Below are positions 5,416-10,995 of a stretch of DNA of 10,995 nucleotides, one piece after another. The notes beneath the pieces are model-generated. The model was not told where the DNA came from, made no database searches, and saw only the letters and a program-made list of their open reading frames with translations. How positions within the stretch are numbered: the first letter of the stretch is position 1; every line of letters begins with the position of its first letter. This stretch comes from Saprospiraceae bacterium (lineage in GTDB: Bacteria; Bacteroidota; Bacteroidia; Chitinophagales; Saprospiraceae): contig JALZVN010000294.1 in assembly GCA_023299965.1 (NCBI GenBank), positions 1 to 10,995 of the forward strand, given 5' to 3'. Both the position numbers and the translations under genes were made by a program.

Positions 5416-7089
5416 ATGTTTTTTAAAAACCATTTAAAATACTTCATTTTGAAAAGAAAAATAGCCAAAATCGGTGCTGTTTTACCTCTCTTTTTCTTGA
5501 GTACCAGTCTCAGCGCGCAAACCATTTTTCTTTCTAGCGCAGCAGATCTTCTTCCTTATGCCATGATACTTGTAGTGGCGGTTCTCATATTGGGAGCTGT
5601 ATACATGATATCTGAAAGCTTTGTAAGAATGGAGGCTCGTGAGTTGGGTGTAGACACAAAGAAGAATAACTTCTCTATTATGCCTACTAGTCAGGAAATG
5701 TTTGGTGCTAAAGTAGAAGGACCAGCAGCGGGTCAGGACATCATTTACTTTAAGAAGGGATTTGATATCAAGCTAGAGGGATCCGCAGACTATAATGTAG
5801 ACGATAACGTAGCGGTATCTACATTTGCTATCCAACCTAAAAACTTTATCGGAATGTCACCTATACCTAAGGTAGAGGTTGAAGTAGGAGATGAAGTGAA
5901 GGCGGGGGATGTCATATTTTATGACAAAAAGAGACCGGCAGTGAAATACTGTGCTCCTGTAAGTGGTGAAATTATCGCCGTAAATAGAGGGACGAAGAGA
6001 TCAATCGCTGAAATTGTAATCTTGGGAGATAAAGAAATTTCTCATCGAACGCTACCTCAATTTGACTTGGATAATGCAAGTAGACAAGAATTGGTAGAGT
6101 ATATGATGGAGAATGGAGCTTGGGCTCACATCCGTCAGAGACCATATAATGTAGTGGCAGATCCGGAAGTAAAGCCAAAAGCTATCTTCATATCTGCGTT
6201 TGATAGTGCACCTCTTGCTCCTGATCTAGATATTATCATAGCAGGAAGAGGCAAAGAGTTTCAAGCGGGACTAGATGTGCTAAACAAATTGACTACTGGT
6301 AAGGTGCACTTGGGGCTGAACGCAAAGGATGATGATGTGTCTCCTGTATATGCGGATGCTACGGGCGTTGAAAAGCACTGGATACATGGTCAGCATCCTG
6401 CAGGTAATGTAGGGGTGCAGATACATCATATAGATGCGATCAACGCTGGAGAAAAGGTGTGGACCTTAGGAGTACAAGATGTAGCGACAATAGGTTCTAT
6501 CTTTTTAGAAGGAATCTATGATGCAGAGAGAGTAGTCGTTATCGCAGGTGCAGAGCTGAATCAAGCTAAATATGTAGCAACTTACTTAGGTGCCAATATG
6601 GGTGACCTAGTAAATAATAACTTGAAACACGATCACGTGAGATTTATCAGTGGTGACGTGTTGTCTGGTAAGCAAAAAGCTAAGGAACAATTCTTAGACT
6701 TCTATGATGATCAGGTATCTGTGATTACGGAAGGAGACGAATATGAGATGTTTGGCTGGTTAGTACCACAGACGGCAAGACCAAGTATATCACCTACTTT
6801 TTTAAGTAATGTGATTGGTGCTGGCGGATATGTTGCTAATACCAACACACATGGAGAAGGTAGAGCATTTGTAGTATCTGGTCAGTATGAGCAGGTGATG
6901 CCGATGGATATCTATCCAGAGCACTTAATGAAATCTATCTTGGTCAATGACTTAGAAAGAATGGAAGGATTAGGAATATATGAATTGGTAGAAGAAGATG
7001 TTGCACTCTGTGAGTTTGTATGTACTTCTAAGCAGCCTGTGCAAGAGATCTTGCGTGAAGGGTTGACTACAATGATGGATCAAGAATAA
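5416..7089 (+). CDS. nqrA: Na+-translocating NADH:quinone reductase subunit A with N-terminal signal peptide and membrane anchor
   Basis: NqrA is the large cytoplasmic-side subunit of Na+-NQR, implicated in quinone binding. From about residue 109 (YFKKGFDIKLEG, 111-122) to the end the protein matches NqrA throughout. It shows VGDEVKAGDVIFYDKKRPAVKY (157-178, in part), APVSGEIIAVNRGTKR (180-195), GQHPAG (325-330), MFGW (445-448) and ALCEFVC (530-536). The total of 557 residues exceeds the roughly 446 of Vibrio NqrA by an N-terminal extension: a basic start, a hydrophobic core at 21-30, a SLSAQ cleavage-like site at 31-35, a transmembrane helix at about 46-66, then charged residues. This predicts a cleaved signal peptide and an N-out/C-in anchor holding the domain in the cytoplasm. 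The promoter box at 5406-5413 makes ATG 5416 doubtful. TTG 5449 would give a compact 24-residue signal peptide beginning MKRKIAKIG, with a leader of about 30 nt. Operon leader gene, 20 bp before nqrB. Confidence 0.93.
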   Translation: MFFKNHLKYFILKRKIAKIGAVLPLFFLSTSLSAQTIFLSSAADLLPYAMILVVAVLILGAVYMISESFVRMEARELGVDTKKNNFSIMPTSQEMFGAKVEGPAAGQDIIYFKKGFDIKLEGSADYNVDDNVAVSTFAIQPKNFIGMSPIPKVEVEVGDEVKAGDVIFYDKKRPAVKYCAPVSGEIIAVNRGTKRSIAEIVILGDKEISHRTLPQFDLDNASRQELVEYMMENGAWAHIRQRPYNVVADPEVKPKAIFISAFDSAPLAPDLDIIIAGRGKEFQAGLDVLNKLTTGKVHLGLNAKDDDVSPVYADATGVEKHWIHGQHPAGNVGVQIHHIDAINAGEKVWTLGVQDVATIGSIFLEGIYDAERVVVIAGAELNQAKYVATYLGANMGDLVNNNLKHDHVRFISGDVLSGKQKAKEQFLDFYDDQVSVITEGDEYEMFGWLVPQTARPSISPTFLSNVIGAGGYVANTNTHGEGRAFVVSGQYEQVMPMDIYPEHLMKSILVNDLERMEGLGIYELVEEDVALCEFVCTSKQPVQEILREGLTTMMDQE

Positions 7090-7109
7090 TAAAGAAAACA
7101 AATATAAAA

Positions 7110-8420
7110 ATGGGCTTACTCCAATTTTTACATAAAATAGAACCAGACAAAAAGAAATCACCATTCCTACATACTTTGTATGATGGTTTTTTCACGTTTG
7201 CATACGCACCTAACTCGGTAACGAAATCAGGAACTCACATCAAAGATGGGATGGATCTGAAGCGGACCATGTTTATGGTGGTAATCGCACTTCAGTTAGC
7301 TTATGCGTTTGGTAGTTACAATATAGGACATCAGCATTTTGCAGCTTTAGGTTTGCATGAAAGCTTTTTGTCTGGATTTCACCTTAAGCTTACCTATGGG
7401 TTGATGAAGTTGATACCTATCTTCTTAGTAGCCAATATTGTGGGTCTTGGAATCGAATTTATCTATGCTGCCAAAAAAGGGCACCCAATAGAAGAGGGAT
7501 ACCTAGTATCGGGCGCATTGATACCATTGATAATGCCACCAGATTTACCAATGTGGATCTTGGCTATATCAATCATTTTTGCAGTAGTTATTGGTAAAGA
7601 AGCATTTGGGGGTACTGGGATGAACATTATGAACATTGCTTTGCTATCTCGTGTATTCATCTTCTTTGCGTATCCGACTTATATCTCAGGGGATGAGGTT
7701 TGGGTATCAGGTATCTTGAAAGAAGGGACAGAATATGTTGGAGCTTCTTATGGAATGATACATGGTATGTTCGATTGGGTCTTTAGCGGGGTAGGCTGGT
7801 CCACCTTTGGTGAAGGTGGCATGGCAGTCGCAGATGGATTTACGGGTGCTACACCTCTTGGTTTAGCAGCGAAAGGTGGCTGGGCTGCCGTAACGGAAGT
7901 ATATACTCCAGCGCAAATGTGGTGGGGAGCTATCCCAGGATCTATTGGTGAAATGCCTAAGCTATTCATATTGGCTGGAGCTTTCCTTTTGATCATCACT
8001 AAGATTGCAAGTTGGAGAATAATGTTGTCTATGGTATTGGGAGCTGCAGTAGGTGGTCTTCTAATCAATATGTGGGGAGCAAATCTATTTATGGAAGTGC
8101 CTTGGTACTACCATTTCTACATGGGATCATTTTTCTTTGCAATGGCATTTATGGCTACTGATCCAGTGACTGCTGCGCGTACAGAAACAGGAAAATGGAT
8201 ATATGGATTTTTGATCGGTATAGTGGGAATGGTTATCCGCGTACTGAACCCAGCATATCCTGAAGGATGGATGTTAGCGATTTTGTTTATGAATGTATTT
8301 GCACCATTAATTGACTACTATGTGCTAGAGGCAAACGTAGCTAGAAGATTGGCTCGTGTGAAGGCAAAGCCAGAATCGGTAGTGGAAGCAGAGCCACAAT
8401 TGTCCGTTTCAGAACACTAA
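7110..8420 (+). CDS. nqrB: Na+-translocating NADH:quinone reductase subunit B (covalent FMN)
   Basis: NqrB is the large membrane subunit that carries covalently bound FMN and riboflavin and contributes to the Na+ path and quinone reduction. The 436 residues are slightly longer than the roughly 415 of Vibrio, with a hydrophilic tail after about 412. The start MGLLQFLHKIEP is typical of the family, as are VTKSGTHIKDGMDLKR (37-52), AFGGTGMNIMNIAL (165-178) and MAFMATDPVTAARTE (345-359). The flavinylation motif is DGFTGATPLG (242-251), with the FMN-bearing Thr at 248. The Ser/Thr variation before GAT is allowed in this motif. Multiple hydrophobic helices span the protein. An ApbE flavin transferase is needed for the covalent FMN and is not in the window. 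The gene follows nqrA by 20 bp with an A-rich leader and no Shine-Dalgarno site. Confidence 0.98.
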   Translation: MGLLQFLHKIEPDKKKSPFLHTLYDGFFTFAYAPNSVTKSGTHIKDGMDLKRTMFMVVIALQLAYAFGSYNIGHQHFAALGLHESFLSGFHLKLTYGLMKLIPIFLVANIVGLGIEFIYAAKKGHPIEEGYLVSGALIPLIMPPDLPMWILAISIIFAVVIGKEAFGGTGMNIMNIALLSRVFIFFAYPTYISGDEVWVSGILKEGTEYVGASYGMIHGMFDWVFSGVGWSTFGEGGMAVADGFTGATPLGLAAKGGWAAVTEVYTPAQMWWGAIPGSIGEMPKLFILAGAFLLIITKIASWRIMLSMVLGAAVGGLLINMWGANLFMEVPWYYHFYMGSFFFAMAFMATDPVTAARTETGKWIYGFLIGIVGMVIRVLNPAYPEGWMLAILFMNVFAPLIDYYVLEANVARRLARVKAKPESVVEAEPQLSVSEH

Positions 8421-8441
8421 TCATTTAAAAAATCAATAGTA

Positions 8442-9182
8442 ATGCATACTACTAAATATACGATAACATTTGTTTTGATTTTGAGCGCTGTGGTAGCTTT
8501 ATTGCTTACAGGTTTTAGAGAAGGAACAAAAGATTTAGCGAAGGCTGGAGAAGAAATATTTAATAAAAGAGCTATCCTCAAAACCATCGAGTCAGAACTA
8601 GATGGCGGTAAAATGGTAGCAGACCTAAATGCTGAAGAAGTGAACAGTATCTTCGATACCAAAATCGAACAAAAGGTATTGAACATGAAAGGGGAGGTCT
8701 TAGATGCGAATGCTGTAATGGCAGCAGGATACAAAGGGGGCAGAGCCATCGATGTAGAAATCGCTAAAGAAAAGAAGAAGCCAGAGATGGATAGAATCTT
8801 ACCACTTTTTGAATACAATGGTAAAGAGAAGGTGTACGTGATGTCTGTGATCGGTTCTGGTCTATGGGATATCATTTGGGGGAATATCGCTGTAAGGTCA
8901 GACAAGTCTACTATCGTAGGGGCTAGTTTTGATCACGCAGGTGAGACTCCAGGTCTAGGCGCTGAAATCAAGGATAATCCAAAGTTTCCAGCAGCATTCG
9001 CTGGGAAGAAAATCTACACTGCGGATGGGATGTATAAATCTATTACTTCTCGTAAGGGTGGAGCGGTCGATCCAATGCATGACGTAGATGGTCTTTCTGG
9101 TGCTACTGTTACGGCAGATGGTGTTACAGAAATGATGATAAGAGGAATCAAGTATTACGAACCATACTTGAAGAATAATTAG
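8442..9182 (+). CDS. nqrC: Na+-translocating NADH:quinone reductase subunit C (covalent FMN)
   Basis: NqrC is anchored by a single N-terminal helix and exposes a flavin domain on the periplasmic side, passing electrons onward to NqrB. The 246 residues fit the family (about 256 in Vibrio). The helix lies at about 7-25 (ITFVLILSAVVALLL). The family motif around HAGETPGLGAEI (165-176) is present. The covalent FMN site is DGLSGATVT (216-224), with Thr222 as the attachment residue. This Thr would be loaded by ApbE, which is not encoded in the window. The middle region (27-100) is an NqrC-type linker without other cofactor residues. The gene begins 21 bp after nqrB. Confidence 0.97.
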   Translation: MHTTKYTITFVLILSAVVALLLTGFREGTKDLAKAGEEIFNKRAILKTIESELDGGKMVADLNAEEVNSIFDTKIEQKVLNMKGEVLDANAVMAAGYKGGRAIDVEIAKEKKKPEMDRILPLFEYNGKEKVYVMSVIGSGLWDIIWGNIAVRSDKSTIVGASFDHAGETPGLGAEIKDNPKFPAAFAGKKIYTADGMYKSITSRKGGAVDPMHDVDGLSGATVTADGVTEMMIRGIKYYEPYLKNN

Positions 9183-9190
9183 AAAACTTA

Positions 9191-9207
9191 ATCTATTTTT
9201 AATAGAT
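9191..9207 (+). other. AT-rich hairpin in the nqrC-nqrD gap
   Basis: ATCTATT (9191-9197) and AATAGAT (9201-9207) form a perfect 7-bp inverted repeat with a TTT loop, 14 bp before the nqrD start. The stem has a single G-C pair and would be weak. It could shade mRNA stability or nqrD translation, but chance in an AT-rich gap is likely. Confidence 0.35.
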
Positions 9208-9221
9208 AAAATAAATAAAAA

Positions 9222-9935
9222 ATGGCTGAAACAGCAGTTGCAGAAAAGAAAAAAGAAGGCATCGGGTTTGGTAAAAAAGAACGCCGATTGCTTACTGATC
9301 CATTAAACGAGAACAACCCAATCACGGTACAGGTATTGGGTATATGTTCTGCATTAGCAGTTACTTCATTGATCTTTCCATCTTTGGTAATATCAGTGGC
9401 AGTGGTTTTCGTTTGTGCATTCAGTAGTTTGTTGACTTCACTATTGAGAAAGTATATCCCGAATGCAGTAAGAATGATTGTCATGTTGGTGATTATTGCA
9501 TTCTTGGTAACCTTGGTTGAGTTGACGCTAAAAGCATTTAGTTTCACTGTATACAAACAGTTGTCTGTATACATTGGATTGATTATCACAAACTGTATCG
9601 TGATGGGACGTCTAGAAGCATTTGCGATGGCAAACGATCCTTGGAAATCATTTTTAGATGGTATCGGAAATGGGCTAGGCTATGGGGCTATCCTTTTGAT
9701 CATTGCTTTCTTTAGAGAGCTTTTCGGAAAAGGTACTTTATTTGCTGGTACGCCTATCGCATTAAATATTATAGGTGCTGGGAATGACTTCCTAATCAAC
9801 ACAGAGACTAATTTCTTATTTGGTTGGTATGTAAATAATAACTTGATGGTGATGCCAGCAGCGGCGATGTTCATCATCGGGATTTTGATCTGGGTACAGC
9901 GTGCTAAGTTCCCGAAACTAGTAGATGTATCGTAA
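9222..9935 (+). CDS. nqrD: Na+-translocating NADH:quinone reductase subunit D
   Basis: NqrD is a six-helix integral subunit. Together with NqrE it ligates an iron centre (a 2Fe-2S cluster in recent Vibrio structures) inside the membrane by conserved cysteines. Those cysteines are Cys42 in NPITVQVLGICSALAVT (32-48) and Cys125 in LIITNCIVMGRLEAFAMA (120-137), equivalent to Vibrio Cys29 and Cys112. GIGNGLGYG (147-155) and FFRELFGKGTLF (163-174) are also family motifs. The protein has 237 residues against about 210 in Vibrio. About 13 extra residues lie at a Lys-rich N-terminus (MAETAVAEKKKEGIG), and there is a longer segment at about 178-205 before the last helix. The ATG start is supported by an A-rich leader, 39 bp after nqrC. 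Confidence 0.97.
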   Translation: MAETAVAEKKKEGIGFGKKERRLLTDPLNENNPITVQVLGICSALAVTSLIFPSLVISVAVVFVCAFSSLLTSLLRKYIPNAVRMIVMLVIIAFLVTLVELTLKAFSFTVYKQLSVYIGLIITNCIVMGRLEAFAMANDPWKSFLDGIGNGLGYGAILLIIAFFRELFGKGTLFAGTPIALNIIGAGNDFLINTETNFLFGWYVNNNLMVMPAAAMFIIGILIWVQRAKFPKLVDVS

Positions 9936-9968
9936 ATCAATTTAATTAAAAATTAGAAAACACAAGTC

Positions 9969-10592
9969 ATGTTATTACTAGACAGTTTTATAAATATATT
10001 TCTAAAGGCAGCATTTTTTGAGAATATGGTATTGGCCTATTTCTTGGGGATGTGTTCTTTTCTTGCCGTATCAAAATCAGTGAAGACTGCTTTTGGTCTT
10101 GGACTAGCGGTAATCTTCGTATTAGGATTTACGATGCCAATCAACTGGTTGATCACTACTTACTTATTGAGTGATACAGGTGTATTTGGTATGGACCTTA
10201 CTTTCTTGAGATTTATCTTGTTTATTGCCGTGATTGCCTCTATGGTACAATTGGTGGAGATGGTTATTGAGAAGTTTTCTCCTTCATTATATAACTCACT
10301 CGGTATATTTCTACCGCTAATTACTGTAAACTGCGCCATTTTGGGTGGATCTTTGTTTATGGTAGCTAGAGAGTACAACTTTTCTGAGTCAGTTGCATTT
10401 GGTTTAGGGGGAGGATTTGGTTGGTTCTTAGCGATATTGGCTTTAGCGGCTATCCGAGAAAAGATTAGATATTCTGCAGTACCTGCTCCATTGAGAGGCT
10501 TGGGTATGGCATTTATTATCACTGGACTTATGGGCGTTGCCTTTATGAGTTTGATGGGAATCGATCCTTCTGCCTTAGCTGGAGCGAAATAA
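9969..10592 (+). CDS. nqrE: Na+-translocating NADH:quinone reductase subunit E
   Basis: NqrE is the six-helix partner of NqrD, inverted in the membrane relative to it, and supplies the other two cysteines of their shared iron centre. Those are Cys29 in AYFLGMCSFLAVSKSV (23-38) and Cys122 in LPLITVNCAILGGSLFM (115-131), equivalent to Vibrio Cys26 and Cys120. Further family sequence is SLYNSLGIFLPLI (106-118), FGLGGGFGWFLAI (144-156) and IREKIRYSAVPAPLRGLG (162-179). The 207 residues are slightly longer than Vibrio (198), mostly at the C-terminus. It starts with ATG 33 bp after nqrD in an A-rich leader. It belongs to the same RnfA/NqrE family as the Rnf subunits, but the surrounding genes identify it as Nqr. 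Confidence 0.97.
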   Translation: MLLLDSFINIFLKAAFFENMVLAYFLGMCSFLAVSKSVKTAFGLGLAVIFVLGFTMPINWLITTYLLSDTGVFGMDLTFLRFILFIAVIASMVQLVEMVIEKFSPSLYNSLGIFLPLITVNCAILGGSLFMVAREYNFSESVAFGLGGGFGWFLAILALAAIREKIRYSAVPAPLRGLGMAFIITGLMGVAFMSLMGIDPSALAGAK

Positions 10593-10620
10593 ATTATAAT
10601 AATTAGAAAAAAGAATACAG

Positions 10621-10995
10621 ATGGATATACAATTAATCGGGCTCGCCCTTCTTGTTTTCGTATCGATAATTTTGTTGCTTTCTATGATGCTGATTGCAGC
10701 GAGAAAGCGTCTAGTTCCTCAAGGTGCTGTGAGCATCGTGGTGAATGGAGATAAAGATAATCCTATAGAAGTACAACCTGGAGATACTTTGCTTTCCGCA
10801 TTATCTACCAAGAGTATTTTCTTGCCTTCTGCTTGTGGTGGAGGTGGAACTTGCGCAATGTGTGAGTGTCACGTAGATTCCGGTGGGGGAGATGTCTTGC
10901 CTACGGAGATGAACCATATGACACGTAAGGAAGCGGCTGAAGGTCTTCGTCTAGCTTGCCAAGTAAAGGTGAGAGAAGATATGGAGATTCGTATT
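10621..10995 (+). CDS. nqrF: Na+-translocating NADH:quinone reductase subunit F (3' partial)
   Basis: NqrF is the NADH-oxidising entry subunit, with an N-terminal helix, a 2Fe-2S ferredoxin domain and a FAD/NADH reductase domain. Only the first 125 codons (of roughly 400 in the family) are inside the window and the frame is still open at 10995. The transmembrane helix is at about 5-26, followed by the basic RKR (28-30). The ferredoxin cluster cysteines are Cys72, Cys78, Cys81 and Cys113, in SACGGGGTCAMCECHV (70-85) and LRLACQVKV (109-117). These correspond to Vibrio Cys70, 76, 79 and 111. Cys83 is an additional family cysteine within the CxCH sequence. The FAD and NADH domains are beyond the edge. 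ATG start, 28 bp after nqrE. Confidence 0.96.
   Translation, partial: MDIQLIGLALLVFVSIILLLSMMLIAARKRLVPQGAVSIVVNGDKDNPIEVQPGDTLLSALSTKSIFLPSACGGGGTCAMCECHVDSGGGDVLPTEMNHMTRKEAAEGLRLACQVKVREDMEIRI

Noticed and set aside
4969..5525. Two minus-strand open frames (4969-5169 and 5136-5525) in the murB-nqrA spacer
   Set aside because: They cross the palindromic element and, for the second, the nqr promoter and nqrA start. Their translations show low-complexity or palindrome-derived sequence and no domain.
7833..7862. NqrB flavinylation motif reads TGAT instead of SGAT
   Set aside because: Ser or Thr is accepted at that position in the ApbE recognition motif, so this is ordinary variation and the FMN-bearing Thr is present.
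8417..8905. Minus-strand open frame of 162 codons opposite nqrC, and similar frames opposite other nqr genes
   Set aside because: They are antisense shadows of well-supported nqr genes with no independent domain or start evidence.
9969..10592. Possible Rnf rather than Nqr assignment for the D/E pair
   Set aside because: NqrD/E are homologous to RnfE/A, but the operon contains nqrA and nqrF-type genes and the order nqrABCDEF, which identifies Na+-NQR.

Overview
The window looks like a chromosomal segment of a member of the Bacteroidota, possibly Saprospiria- or Chitinophagia-like. The reasons are a surface protein with a type IX secretion (T9SS) C-terminal sorting domain, A-rich leaders instead of Shine-Dalgarno sites, a TAnnTTTG-type -7 promoter box, AT-rich DNA, and a complete-looking nqrABCDE run entering nqrF. 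The rank below phylum is a guess.

Layout: (1) 1-2187, plus strand, a secreted lamin-tail/CotH-kinase-like protein cut at its 5' end near the end of its signal peptide. (2) 2221-2952, minus strand, an FkbM-family methyltransferase converging on it. (3) 2953-3392, a gene-poor AT-rich gap. (4) 3393-4963, a two-gene unit of an unrecognised three-helix membrane protein overlapping murB by 4 bp. (5) 4964-5415, a non-coding spacer. Its first half is strikingly GC-rich and holds a nested palindrome of about 116 bp flanked by two small GTAG-preceded hairpins. Its second half leads to the promoter of the nqr operon. (6) 5416-10995, nqrA-nqrB-nqrC-nqrD-nqrE-nqrF, with nqrF cut by the window end.

The nqr genes are closely spaced (20-39 bp) and in canonical order. 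Together they encode the Na+-translocating NADH:quinone oxidoreductase, which oxidises NADH, reduces quinone and exports Na+. Cofactor motifs are visible for the covalent FMNs in NqrB and NqrC, for the paired cysteines of NqrD and NqrE, and for the 2Fe-2S ferredoxin domain of NqrF. The main oddity is NqrA. A full-length NqrA domain is preceded by about 108 extra residues that read as a cleavable signal peptide plus one transmembrane helix, predicting a membrane-anchored form of a normally peripheral subunit.

The best candidates for something undescribed are this NqrA anchor and the GC-rich palindromic element between murB and nqrA. No CRISPR array, tRNA, rRNA, transposase or phage gene was seen.
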